Source of the DNA: Odontocerum albicorne
Lineage: Eukaryota; Arthropoda; Insecta; Trichoptera; Odontoceridae
DNA: 64,000 nucleotides
Direction: 5' to 3'
NCBI GenBank assembly: GCA_949825065.1
Contig: OX463855.1
Coordinates: 37,540,144-37,604,143 of the forward strand
Numbering within the stretch: the first letter of the stretch is position 1; each line of letters starts with the position of its first letter. Made by a program: the position numbers and the translations under genes. Positions 11,101 to 22,305 of the stretch are shown one piece after another. The notes under the pieces were generated by a model. That model did no database searches, had not been told where the DNA came from, and saw nothing but the letters and a program-made list of their open reading frames with translations.

Positions 11101-13917
11101 TTCGTGTTTTTCGTTCCAAACCTCTCCGAATCCTGGGATATTTCAATCTTTTGCATGAACATTTTTCAGTTTGAATGACTTTTAATACTTTTAACTAACA
11201 AATCTGCCACTTTCATACAAAAATGTAAGGATAATTATTGAATCATGACATATGTGTGAAAGAAACGCATTTGCTTTAAAAATGATATAAAACTTCAAAA
11301 CCTTACAAACACATGTATGAAGATTTGTCAGTAAAACACGGAAACTTCATACTTTTCACTCAAAAAACTAACATTGACTCACGAGTTTACGAATATATGT
11401 ACACAATAACCCCCGGAATAATATTAGTTCTACGTGTTTCCGTGTTTTTCATTCCAAACCTCTAATTTTACGATATTTCAATATTTTGCATTAATATTTA
11501 TTAGTTTGAATGAATTTTACTACTTTTTACTAACAAATCTGCCACTTTCGTACAAAAATGTAACGATAATCATTGATTCATGACAAATGTGTGATAGAAA
11601 CGCATTGGCTTTAAGAATGATATAAATCTTCAAAACATTACAAACATGTATGAAGATTTGTCAATGAAACGCGGAAACTTCATACTTTTCACTCAAAAAA
11701 CTAACATTGACACCCAAGTTTACGAATATATGTACAAAATCACGACAGAAATATTATCACCCAAAATTACGAATATATGTTCGAAATCACGACAGAAATA
11801 TTATTTGTTCTACGTGTTTCGTGTTTTTCGTTCCAAACCTCTCCGAATCCTGGGATATTTCAATCTTTTGCATGAACATTTTTCAGTTTGAATGACTTTT
11901 AATACTTTTAACTAACAAATCTGCCACTTTCATACAAAAATGTAAGGATAATTATTGAATCATGACATATGTGTGAAAGAAACGCATTTGCTTTAAAAAT
12001 GATATAAAACTTCAAAACCTTACAAACACATGTATGAAGATTTGTCAGTAAAACACGGAAACTTCATACTTTTCACTCAAAAAACTAACATTGACTCACG
12101 AGTTTACGAATATATGTACACAGCAACCCCCGGAATAATATTAGTTCTACGTGTTTCCGTGTTTTTCGTTCCAAACCTCTAATTTTACGATATTTCAATA
12201 TTTTGCATTAATATTTATTAGTTTGAATGAATTTTACTACTTTTTACTAACAAATCTGCCACTTTCGTACAAAAATGTAACGATAATCATTGATTCATGA
12301 CAAATGTGTGATAGAAACGCATTGGCTTTAATAATGATATAAATCTTCAAAACATTACAAACATGTATGAAGATTTGTCAATGAAACGCGGAAACTTCAT
12401 ACTTTTCACTCAAAAAACTAACATTGACTCACAAGTTTACGAATATATGTACACAATAACCCCAGGAATAATAATAGTTCTACGTGTTTCCGTGTTTTTT
12501 CGTTCCAAACCTCTAATTCTGCGATATTTCAATTTTTTGCATCAATATTTTTCCGTTTGAATGTATTTTTCTACTTTTTACTAACAAGTCTGCCATTTTC
12601 GTAAAAAATGGAAGATTGATCATTGAATCATGACAAATACGTAATAGAAACGCATTTGCTTTAATAATGATATGAAACTTCAAAACCTTACAAACATGTA
12701 TGAAGATTTGTCAATAAAACACGGAAACTTCATACTTTTCACTCAAAAAACTAACATTGACTCACGAGTTTACGAATATATGTACACAATGATCCCCGGA
12801 AATATTAGTTCTACGTGTTTCCGTGTTTTTTCGTTACAAACCTCTAATTTTGCGATATTTCAATATTTTGCATTAATATTTATCAGTTTGAATGAATTTT
12901 ACTACTTTTTACTAACAAATCGGCCACTTTCGTACAAAAATGTAACGATAATCATTGATTGATGACAAATGTGTGATAGAAACGCATTTGCTTTAATAAT
13001 GATATAAAACTTCAAAACATTACAAACATGTATGAAGATTTGTCAATGAAACGCGGAAACTTCATACTTCTCACTCAAAAAACTGACATTGACAGCCAAG
13101 CTTACGAATATACTCGTATGTACAAAATCACGACAGAAATATTATTTGGTCTACGTGTTTTCGTGTTGTTCGTTCCAAACTTCTAATTCTGCGATAATTC
13201 AATCTTTTGCATGAATATTTATCAGTTTGAATGAATTTTACTACTTTTTACTAACAAACCTGCCACTTTCATACAAAATTGGAAGGATTATCATTGAATC
13301 ATGGCAAATGTGTGATAGAAACGCATTTGCTTTAATTATGATATGAAACTTCAAATCATTTTTAATATGTATGAACATTTGGTAATAAAAGACGGAAACT
13401 TTATACTTTTCACTCGAAAAACTGCCATTGACACCCAAGATTACGAATATATGTACAAAATCACGACAGAAATATAATTTGTTCTACGTGTTTTCGTGTT
13501 TTTCGTTCCAAACCTCTAATTTTGCAAAATTTCAATATTTTGCATCAATATTTATCAGTTTGAATGAATTTTACTACTTTTTATTAACAAATCTGCCACT
13601 TTCGTACAAAAATGAAAGGATTATCAATGAATCGTGACAAATGTGTGATAGAAACGCATTTGCGTTAATTACGATGTCAAATTTCAAAACCTTACAAACC
13701 TATATGGACATTTGTCAATAAAACACGGAAATTTCATACTTTTCACTCGAAAAACTTACGAATATATGTACAAAATCACGACAGAAATATTATTTGTTCT
13801 ATGTGTTTTCGTGTTGTTCGTTCCAAACATCTAATTCTGCTTTATTTAAATCTTTTGCATCAATATTTTTCAGTTTGAATGAATTTTACTACTTTTTACT
13901 AACAAAACTGCCACTTC
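5125..13917. repeat. Satellite array of roughly 333-bp monomers
   Basis: About 26 head-to-tail monomers of about 330-350 bp. Recurring landmarks are AACAAATCTGCCACTTTCGT, GACAAATGTGTGATAGAAAC, AAACATGTATGAAGATTTGT and TTACGAATATATGTACAAAA. Copies differ by substitutions and small indels. Part of the array has a higher-order structure (see 7960-12020). Short open frames of 60-80 codons starting at the conserved ATGTATGAAGATTTG recur in many monomers because the monomers are similar. I saw no evidence of a gene in them. Confidence 0.95.
7960..12020. repeat. Tandem duplication of a 2,032-bp satellite block
   Basis: Two nearly identical blocks, about 7960-9990 and 9990-12020, are offset by 2,032 bp. 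Diagnostic shared oddities include a rearranged junction AGAAATATTATCACCCAAAA at about 9715 and 11747, and TGTGTGCTAGAAACGCATAT at about 8888 and 10920. The near identity against the much greater divergence between ordinary monomers implies a recent duplication or homogenisation. Confidence 0.9.
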
Positions 13918-14350
13918 CACAAGATATTGTGTTTGCTTTTACATTACATGTATTATTTGATTTGATTACAAGCCTTCAAAATGGAATGTCAAGTTGACGA
14001 AAGTGAACATTTTCGACACCTCCTTCTTTTCGCGTTCAATCGAGGGAATAAAGCTGTCAAAGCTGCTCGCGATATTTGCGAAGTGTACGGTAAAGATGCT
14101 ATGAGGGAAAGGATAGCTCGGCGATGGTTTTTCCTTCAATAATGACGTCTAATTGCGGACATGGTTGGACGAATTCCTCGAGTCAAGACCGGATGGTTTT
14201 TATCGCGCAGGCATTGAAAAATCTGTAGAACGTTGGCAAGTAGTTGTAAACGATGAAGGAGAATACATTATTGACTAATTTGTTGTATTTTTTTGTTGTG
14301 TCCTCTTGTTCTCTTCATTTGGAAAAAAACGGACACAACTTATGTTCACA
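13918..14350 (+). mobile_element. Mariner derivative A1: 5'-truncated, internally deleted
   Basis: The satellite breaks off at about 13917 and continues as the 5' region of a mariner-type element. From 13981 the frame reads MECQVDESEHFRHLLLFAFN and continues as a helix-turn-helix segment (KAARDICEVYG in the sister copies). It then jumps at CGATGGTTTTTCCTTCAATA to the transposase C-terminus (WLDEFLESRPGGFY, then ERWQVVVNDEGEYI and a stop near 14279). The 3' end finishes with CGGACACAACTTATGTT. The catalytic core is absent. The same deletion junction occurs in the copy at 24384-24933. The 5' terminal repeat is missing. Confidence 0.85.
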
Positions 14351-14489
14351 CGCAATATATTTTATGGACAAAATCATATCTAAGGTGAGATTTAATAACA
14401 TATATGCTTGAAATATTTCAATCGCAACTTTTTATTTAAAATTATTAATTCTTACCTCAATTTGAGCAAAATTATTAAAAAGTGAGTAA

Positions 14490-14760
14490 TTTTCAAACCT
14501 CTGATTTTACGATCTTTCAATCATTTGGCTTGATATTTTTCAAATGGAATAAATTCTACTACTTTTTACCAACAAAACACCTATTTTCGTACAAAAATGA
14601 TATCATTGTCAATGAATCAAGACAAAATTATAAAAGTAACGCTTTGCGTTAGTTATGATATAAAACGTCCAAATCTGCTAAATATTTAAGAACATTTATT
14701 AGTAATAGACGGAAATTAAACACTTTTCTATTATTCGTTGTAAAACTTCTCTAATAAAAT
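14490..14760. repeat. Diverged satellite monomer beyond the mariner
   Basis: The sequence matches a single very diverged unit of the 333-bp satellite (CAAACCTCTGATTTTACGAT, TTTCGTACAAAAATGATATC, CGTTAGTTATGATATAAAAC). It suggests that the mariner at 13918-14350 and about 140 bp downstream lie inside the original array. That 140-bp stretch (14350-14490) shares GGACAAAATCATATCTAA with the flank of mariner copy A3 (24360-24384, reverse strand). Confidence 0.7.
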
Positions 14761-15860
14761 GGTTTTACTCATAAAACAACTGTCTTTTGTGCTTAATCAA
14801 TGTTTTAAAGGCATTATGTGTCAAACAAGAAGCGAAACTATCAACAGATAAATAATAAATCATTCACTTAGTGATTGATGCACCTCACTTACTCGCAAGC
14901 ATTTCATTTCGTATTCTCACTAGATCCACAAGACAGCTCAATCCCTTTTATACCGAAAATTGCTATACTAATTATAAAATCAACTCCTCTATAATTCGTA
15001 CGCAAAGACTTGGAAACGAGTTTCACAACAATTTAGCTATTTTGAATATAAGTATATATAGTATTCGCCAGAATATCACAACAATATTTAGAAATAGCTA
15101 TTTACTTTGTGCTTTCCTTTATTATAATAAATAACGTAATATAAACAAAACATTAAGGACAATACTTTGCCTCTGGAGTTGAGTAACCCTGCATCAACAT
15201 GTATGAAGGTTTTAATTCTTCAAAGCAACTTGCATCTCGTTCTACTAATGAGGCCATGTGTTTTCTATACCTATCTTAATATCCATCCATAAAATTCACA
15301 CAAAATTCTCAAAAAATCCAATATTTGTTCTATGTATGCGTTATTCCACTAAAAACAAATCTGAGTTCTTTACTCTATAAAATAAATCTTCGACAATTTC
15401 GTGAGTCTGCAAGGAGAAGTTTGGTAATATTTTGTGGTATACATACATAACATATATTGAACTTAAATATACATATAATTATTAAATAATTTTAAAACAA
15501 TGACCGTAATTTATTATTACTACTGCTTTTTGTATCTTCATGTTAGTTTAAGATAAAGTTGTATTATTTGTCAATAATTGGAAGTACTTATATAACCTGT
15601 CAAATGTTCATTTGTATATAAAGACACTGTTGTGTCGTTAATTAGATAATCCGAAATATCCGCAACAATTATTGTTTTATCATATTTCATACTGAAAACG
15701 TAGAAAATTTTACATATGTGAGTTATACTATATAAATAAGTCGAAGTTGTGAATGACGTTGGATGCTGTTCGGCCGAAGACATCAAAATGGTATCAAAAA
15801 CATTGACGTAGATCATGACTAAACATCGTGAGTCAAAATATTAGTATTAATACAATTAAT
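14760..15860. other. No recognised feature
   Basis: AT-rich, no supported gene, repeat or terminal structure. Open frames of up to 87 codons show no domain features. Confidence 0.5.
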
Positions 15861-15861
15861 T

Positions 15862-16625
15862 GGAAGAATTGTTATCTAGTTATAAGTGGTATATAGGTGT
15901 TAACTGTCACTACTACCTTGATCAAAAAGTTTTAGGATCGGCCACCGTGTGGCGCTGTCAGTCACCCGATTGGATTTTTTTTGTTAGGTTACCACATCTA
16001 TCATTGACACTTTCCTCTAAATTTCAGCGTCATAGCTTGACATTTGTAAAAGTTACGCTGTACTGAGTACATCTATAGTACCTTTGTGCGTGTTTTCGAT
16101 TTTTTACATGTTTGAAAATGGCATCAACTATGCATCAACGAATTTGCATTAAATTTTGTGTGAAAAACGGATGACGTCATGAAAAAATCGATGGCGGTTC
16201 TGATGGACATACCGAAAATTGAGTACCAGCGGTGTTTCGAGGATTGGATCAAGCGTTGGCGTAAGTGCGTTGCAGTCGATGGGGAGTACTTTGAAGGGGA
16301 ACATATCGATTTTGATGAATAAACTTGTATTTTCGATTTTATGAATAAAGTCCTAAAACTTTTTTTATCAAGGTAGTATTTTTAAGGTAACTGAAATGTT
16401 AAATATTTGTAAGAAACTTTAATTTTAAAAATAAAATGGCATGCTGGAAATTAAAATGTAGTTAGTACATAGTTACAAAATATACAATAAGTTAGATTAG
16501 TTCTTAAGAGATAAATTTGTTAATAGGTTTATGTGGTGTTTATAGGTGTTTGGCATAGGTGTTTATAGGTGTTAATAGGTGTTTGGCAAATAATGTTTGT
16601 ATTATAGACTACTTTATAAAATAAA
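15862..16625 (+). repeat. Retroposon-like repeat R1, copy 2 (split by mariner C)
   Basis: The left part (15862-15912) holds AAGAATTGTTATCTAGTTAT. The right part (16377-16625) continues with the R1 3' region (AGATTAGTTCTTAAGAGATA, then an A-rich end with AATAAA-like sequence). A local duplication of GGTGTTTGGCA plus TAGGTGTTTATAGGTGTTAA elements is present near 16540-16590. The 5' half of the repeat is missing. Confidence 0.75.
15913..16376 (+). mobile_element. Internally deleted mariner element C with intact ends
   Basis: Terminal inverted repeats CTACCTTGATCAAAAAGTTT (left) and the matching right end AACTTTTTTTATCAAGGTAG are flanked by TA at 15911-15912 and 16377-16378. Inside, 16118-16174 encodes the transposase start (MASTMHQRICIKFCVKNG, then stop). 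From 16203 to 16322 the C-terminus follows (YQRCFEDWIKRW, RKCVAVDGEYFEGEHIDFDE, stop). The C-terminal CV..DG.YFEG pattern is characteristic of mariner transposases (family knowledge). All catalytic aspartates are deleted, so it could only move in trans. Confidence 0.92.
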
Positions 16626-16769
16626 AAAAGTCGTGTTAATCGATTTATCCATCTACGGCATTTCCACATGATAGTCATCAACCGAGCACGCACGGAGAAC
16701 CGGTCTTACCTGAAAATGCACTGTAGGACTGGAATCAGAAAAATGTTAAAGATTTTACATTTTTCTGAT

Positions 16770-16915
16770 TCTTTGGAAAGGATCGCCACTTGGCAATAAA
16801 CCCACCGGGTTGTACTGTATGCAACGTAAGTTACGCTACAATGCAATGCAAACATGTTTCTAGTTGATCGGGGGAGATTGACACATGGCAACAATCCCTC
16901 AAGGTTGTAACTGTA
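16770..16915 (+). repeat. Two SINE 3' tails
   Basis: Two successive sequences resemble the 3' part of the tRNA-derived SINE seen at 43842 and elsewhere. At 16777-16850: GGATCGCCACTTGGCAATAA with ACCGGGTTGTACTGTATGCA. At 16867-16910: ATTGACACATGGCAACAATC with a degraded tail. The tRNA-like heads are absent. Confidence 0.6.
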
Positions 16916-16929
16916 CTAAAAAGCAAGTG

Positions 16930-17850
16930 TTATACGTGATTTGCTCGGGCTCTGTTAGACTTGATTTGTTTAATTAAAGTGGATTTGTATCCAGAATTAA
17001 AGGTAATTTAATGAAAATGTACTCTCTTAACGGCGCTTTATAAAATTGTTATTTGAGATTTAAACTTATATTTTTTCATTTATTGTTTTAAGGTACTTTG
17101 TACCATTGATTATATAGATAAATTAAGTTAACAGTTATTCCAAAAAATTGTATTTTTCAACGATGTCCAATAACACCCCAGAAAGCATCCAACCCCTTAT
17201 ATATTTGGGTGTATTTATGGTTGTTATTAATTTAAACAAACTCTCTCCTTACTCGATGTTTTATGGTATCTACCCTTAAATATGATTTATTAAGGAGTCA
17301 ATTATAAACATAATACAGTTGTTCCCTTTCAATTCTACAAAGAGTATTTCTTCATGATGACAATAATCAATCAGCCAAACTTTTTTCCCCTTTTTAGCAA
17401 AGATAAATGCGGCGAACCACCCCTCTGAAATTATACAATCCGAGACTGCTGCGACCAAACGATGGATTTCCATTTCTCTTATTGAAATTTGATAACTTCA
17501 AAGCTACCCAAATAGTCTGTCTCCCTCTGGAATGGATCGGGTGGTTTTTTTTTTGCCTGCATTGTACTGCGGTCTATTATTTGTATTTGATCAATAAACG
17601 TTGTGTTTGTTGTATGGTCAAACGTCGAATATTTTGGGTGAATGTGTGAACTTATTTGTTTTATTTGCTCAACCATTTTTTAAGTCATATACATTTGGAA
17701 ATAATACATGTAGACAACAGCAAAACCATTTATAGGGGTGAAAAAAAAGAGAATACATTTTCACACTTCAATACTCAACACACAACTGCTGCAGTCTAAA
17801 AGTTCTCGTGTTTTTTGTTGATTTTTAAATTACTTAAATATTTAATTACA
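16930..17850. other. No recognised feature
   Basis: AT-rich sequence. The GC-richer stretch 17400-17560 has overlapping short open frames on both strands but no domain, repeat partner or splice context that I can support. Confidence 0.5.
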
Positions 17851-17851
17851 A

Positions 17852-18290
17852 TATAAACATACAACAAGCAAACTATAAACATACAACCAGCAAACTAAAT
17901 ACATACACGAGTACAACAAGCAAACTATAAACATACAACAAGCAAACTTAATACAAACAACAATCAAACTACTAGTATAAACATGCAACAAGCAAACTAA
18001 ATACATACAACAATCAAACTATAAATATGCAACCAGCAAACTAAATACATACGAGTACAACAAGCAAACTATAAATATACAACAAGCAAACTATAAACAT
18101 ACAACAAGCAAACTAAATACATACAACAATCAAACTATCAACATACAACCAGCAAACTAAATACATACAACAATGAAACTATAAACATACAACAAGCAAA
18201 CTAAATACATACAACAATCAAACTATAAACATAAAACAAGCAAACTAAATACATACAGCAATCAAACTATAAACATACAACAAGCAAACT
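17852..18290. repeat. 22-bp minisatellite, about 20 copies
   Basis: Tandem units alternate between ATAAACATACAACAAGCAAA-CT and AAATACATACAACAATCAAA-CT. One unit carries TACGAGTA at 18050-18057 where its neighbours have plain TA. Another, near 17906, carries an 8-bp gain that includes CGAGTA. Confidence 0.95.
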
Positions 18291-18980
18291 GTTTTCTAAG
18301 AATATTTTTTTTTAATGTTAATTTATTTATTACTTAACAAAAGTGCTAAAAAATAAAACAAGTATGTTCTATACATATATCCTATGATTCAGTCTTAACT
18401 TTGTGACACTCCAAATTAAGGAATAAATTGAGGATCATTTTCGGATCACGGAAAGAATTTTCGGATCACGGATCATTGGAAAGAATAACGATGAAGGAAC
18501 AAATAAATGTGCTATATCACTTTAGATAATAATAATGCTTTTTAAGTCGCTGTTGATTGAGGTTTTTTTATTACAATTTTTATCGTAAATTTTTAACGTA
18601 AAAAACCTCATAATTTTTTTTTAATGTGTTTTCGTTTTCAGAATTATTTAATTTTGCAATGTACTCGTACTTTGGTGACGAATCGGCCAAAACCGGTTAC
18701 CATATTACCAAAGCATAATATTTTCTAGATATTTTTTTTAAATTTAATTTATGCATTATTTTACAAAAGTTTTACAAAATCGTAGTACGAGTACATCAAA
18801 ATGAAACAATTATATTGATTAGATTTATCATAGGTTTCGGCTTTAACTTTGTGGAACTTCATGTTGAGGAATTAATTAAAGACGGAACTTATTACATACA
18901 AATTATAAACGCCATGTTCTTGTTTACTTGAATTTTCTCCTTTTAAGTAATACTTTATCTCGATTTCTTTAAACAACCAA
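18291..18980. other. No recognised feature
   Basis: AT-rich with homopolymer runs. Two TACTCGTA/TACGAGTA 8-mers occur (near 18663 and 18784). Two segments with similar wording (a T-rich run followed by TTAATTTATG/TTTA and ACAAAAGT, at about 18305-18345 and 18725-18775) suggest an old internal duplication. Confidence 0.4.
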
Positions 18981-19230
18981 TTCTCAAACTCATGTCAATA
19001 TTAAATCCCTAAACTCATGTCAATATTAAATTCCCAAACTCATGTCAATATTAAATTCCCAAACTCGTGTCAATATTAAATTCCCAAACTCATGTCAATA
19101 TTAAATTCCCAAACTCATGTCAATATTAAATTCCCAAATTCATGTCAATATTAAATTCCCAAACTCATGTCAATATTAAATTCCCAAACTCATGTCAATA
19201 TTGAATTCCCAAACTCATGTCAATGTTAAA
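18981..19230. repeat. 25-bp minisatellite, about 10 copies
   Basis: Unit CCCAAACTCATGTCAATATT plus AAATT, repeated with very few substitutions (for example CTCGTGTC at about 19065 and AATTCATG at about 19137). The high identity suggests recent expansion. Confidence 0.97.
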
Positions 19231-19356
19231 TTATTTTTTTTGTTAACAAACAATATGATACTTTTTCAAGCCTAGCCTTTTTTAAACCTATTTGCAAGCC
19301 TAGAAGCTACTAGTAGCGCGGAACGTCAGTCGCATACCCCGGCGCTTACGCCTTTG

Positions 19357-19691
19357 CTTGCGACGTTGAGACAATTCAGCTCCTCGCAATTCAGTGAACT
19401 ATGCAAGAGTGAGATGCGAATATAGTGTCGCGCTTCTCGCATACTATTCACCTATCGTCAAGACGAGGCACTCGCAGCGTTTAAATGCGAATTTGTTTTC
19501 GATCTTTACAAAACACCTCGATGTAGTCGATAAATTCTGATTATTATTAATATTATTTTTTAAATCAATGCGTAAATATATTATGAAAGAATACCTAAAA
19601 TCTTAACCTTGTATTTATTATATTTATAGAGATATTGATGGTTATTAGAAGCAACGTGTAGAAGATACCCAACACAGGGAAGGAAAGGTTA
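19357..19691 (+). repeat. Dispersed repeat R2, left copy of an inverted pair
   Basis: About 335 bp, including GTGAGATGCGAATATAGTGT, CACCTATCGTCAAGAC and TTTATAGAGATATTGATGGT, ending in GGGAAGGAAAGGTTAA. An inverted copy is at 22306-22650, and the last 165 bp recur at 62400-62562. The 5' limit is not defined; a GC-rich stretch (19310-19380) precedes the homology. Confidence 0.85.
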
Positions 19692-19943
19692 AGATCATCA
19701 TCATCATATTTGACGCCACAATCCAGTCTGAATCTTCCCCTCCACCGATCTTAGTTCGAGACAGAGTTAAGGGATGGAACTCCAACAAATGAGTAAGTTG
19801 TAAGTGTAATACTTTCACAGGACACTTCGAATGTTACATACAATTCTTCACGAATCAGCCAATCGGTACAAAGATGTACTGATGTTAAACTGAATGGACT
19901 CCTTCGGAAATTACTGAGTCAATTATCATCTCAGTATATACCA

Positions 19944-20646
19944 TTCAGCCAGAAGAGTAATTTTGCAATAGTATGAGTAACAGTGCGTTTACAAAAACTT
20001 GACACTATTTTTTTAATGAAGTGAAAAAACAAAAAAATAATATTTTATATTCAAATATTGAAATGAACACACACATTTTGTATATTAAAAATGTTGTCAG
20101 CTTAAATTGTAATAATCATAATAATAAAATGAAAGTAAGTTTATTTCACATATTAATTGTTTAGGCATGGCAGGTTCTAGGAAATATTTAATAAAAATAA
20201 TGGAATTTTTCAAGATTAAAAATAAATATAAGTACAAGTATTATAAAGTAAAAATGTTCTTCAGCTTTAATTAGATTGCGTATAAAAATAAAATAAATGT
20301 AAGATTATTTAACATATTAATGTATCATAATTACAATGCCAAATAATAAAGTTTTAAAATAATAGTGGATGGAGTGATACTAAATTCTAGGAAACCTTAA
20401 GTTATAACAAAGTACATTCTGAACTTCCGATTTATTTGATTATACGAGTACATTAATTGAGACAAAAATCGCACTCCTAATTTCGAGATGGTAGTGTTTT
20501 TCTAATCACCGAGTATTTTAATAACAATACAAACGTGCGCTCTGCGCGAACCAATCGTGTGGCATTCTAAAACCAATACCACTACATAAGTTGTGTAATA
20601 CAGAAAGTGTTACTTACACTATTGCAAAATGACTCTTCTGGCTGAA
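19944..20646. mobile_element. Element with about 40-bp terminal inverted repeats, no coding content
   Basis: The left end TTCAGCCAGAAGAGTAATTT, continuing TGCAATAGTATGAGTAACAG, is matched on the complement of the right end (TTCAGCCAGAAGAGTCATTT, TGCAATAGTGTAAGTAACAC). The inside is very AT-rich and contains two related segments of about 120 bp (near 20045-20170 and 20215-20340), as in non-autonomous elements that arose by internal duplication. I could not define a clean target duplication, so the superfamily is open. Confidence 0.75.
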
Positions 20647-20689
20647 CGATCGATACCACAAAATGTGATTTATGGATAGACTCGGACTG

Positions 20690-21600
20690 TCATGTTTTGT
20701 TAGTCTTTCTTCATTCATTCATTCACCTGATCAAACTATTTTAGAGTTTTCTTCTTCATCTTACTCAACACAGTCTCAAGTTCACATTTCTCTTTAATAA
20801 TTTCGTTCCATATTCTGTCGATTTTGACATTCATTCTTAAATTTTTCTCTTCGCATTTCTCATCTAATTTACTCATCAAACTCTGCAATTCATATTCACT
20901 CTCCGCCAATACTACCATGCCATCTGCATACAACAACCCACATACGTTCCCATTCGACATTCGTATGCCACTAATTGCCCTCTATATTTCCTTCACACAT
21001 AAATCTTTATTAGTATTTCCGGATATTTAAAGAACACTATCTGGAAAAACAAGTATATTTAATATCTAAAGCAAGGTGTGGATATACAAAACCTTTGTCG
21101 CCCCATAATATCATACAGCATAGAGTTCAGAGCCGACACTGTCAGAACCAAAAATCTCCTTCGAATCAGCGAAATGAAGGTACTCAAGAGTATCGCTGGC
21201 AAAACCCTTCGTGATAGAGTACGAAATACAGAAATCCGAAGCCGAATGGGGAAGACAGAGAATAAGGTTCTGAAATGAACATGTATCCAGAATGGCGGAA
21301 CCAAGAACCCTAAGAAAAGCCAGGAACAGTATCTCCCAAGCGAGTAGATCTTCAGGATGACCTCCCAAAAGATTGACCTCCAGACAGCTGGCAGTCGACG
21401 TCTTAAGAGGGAAACGATGACGCAGGACCATAACAGGCCTACAAGAAGAGAAAGAAGAAGATGATGAATCTTTATAAATATTGGACAACCAGGGTGCCAT
21501 AGCGCATCCTTGCTTTAATCCTTTCAAAATATTTAACCATTCCGTCAAAGTACCATTCACTTTAAATATACGCATTACTTTCATTGCATAATGACACAAT
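20690..21600 (-). pseudogene. LINE reverse-transcriptase remnant (family L2), interrupted by another LINE
   Basis: Reading leftwards from 21600, the frame encodes LKGLKQGCAMAPWLSNIYKD, which matches the G-x-x-QGC-x-x-(S/A)PWLFN motif of non-LTR reverse transcriptases. It is interrupted at 21466-21011 by a foreign LINE 3' end. It resumes with RMSNGNVCGLLYADGMVVLA, the YxDD catalytic box with the second Asp changed to Gly, and later NLRMNV. It then joins directly to DRIWNEIIKEKCELETVL, which in family members lies further downstream, so a deletion is likely. There is an in-frame stop just before the YADG segment. Both the stop and the catalytic change make it non-functional. Confidence 0.85.
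21011..21466 (+). mobile_element. LINE 3' end (family L3) inserted into the L2 LINE
   Basis: A 5'-truncated 3' terminus in the opposite orientation to its host. It encodes SIEFRADTVRTKNLLRISEM and KVLKSIAGKTLRDRVRNTEI, with later frame decay, and ends in an AGAAGAGAAAGAAGAAG-type tail. The 9-bp duplication AATCTTTAT lies at 21002-21010 and 21467-21475. A second copy with better frame is at 39203-39717 on the other strand. This C-terminal block followed by a GAA-rich tail is usual for RTE-like insect LINEs (family knowledge; clade assignment is inference). Confidence 0.88.
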
Positions 21601-22200
21601 ACTACGTATTAGTTAGCATTCAACACCATATTCATTTAATATTTTCTATAGCTTCTCTCTTATCACAAAAGTCCACAAATGCACAGTAACATACTTATTT
21701 TAAAATAAATTTTATACTTAATAAACAAGGAAATTAAACCATTGATATAATAAAAACAAAAGCTTTTTATTTTACAAACACACGAAATAAGGAGATGTTC
21801 AAAAAAACTTTGTTACTAATCTTGAACATTTAATTTTTTTCAGAAACAAACAGTGGTGCTTACTGTATTCCCATAACAAACGACATTTCACATGTGGCGC
21901 TATGTAACTAATGTACTACTCTCCACTCAATTGCCGTCGATTAATCAACGACCGTATGTGACACTTTTTTACAAAAACAAAACGCTTTGAATAATTACAA
22001 CCGTTTAAGAGGGTCATTTGTTGAATAGGTTTTAGGCTGAATAATTCGTAGAAGTGTGAATATAATATGAAACATTCAGAATAAAACATACCCAAATAGT
22101 ATTAAATTCGAAATTTTAAATAACGTACGATACTTTATACGTAGCAATTTTTTCAAAGATATATAAAATATGTTTCTGGTTGTCATTTCAGGTCGTTTAT
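21601..22200. other. No recognised feature
   Basis: AT-rich sequence with no supported gene or repeat partner inside the window. Confidence 0.5.
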
Positions 22201-22204
22201 TCAA

Positions 22205-22290
22205 ATTCTTGATCGATTGGAAGAAATTAGCACATGGCAATAAACTCTCCAATTTATACTGAATACAGTGAAAGCGTGATGCAATACGAA
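22205..22290 (+). repeat. SINE 3' tail fragment
   Basis: GATTGGAAGAAATTAGCACA, then TGGCAATAAACTCTCC and a GTGAAAGCGTGATGCAATAC end, as in the 3' portion of the SINE copies at 43842-44055. Confidence 0.65.
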
Positions 22291-22305
22291 CAGAATACCA
22301 TCTTA

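Noticed and set aside
15862..16625. Idea that the R1 copy 2 and mariner C sequence form one gene
   Set aside because: Exact TA borders and matching inverted ends show a transposon inside a repeat.
17852..19230. Regular short repeats that might suggest a CRISPR array
   Set aside because: The 22-bp and 25-bp units are contiguous with no unique spacers, and the DNA is eukaryotic. The same reasoning applies to 26456-27415 and 32901-34203.
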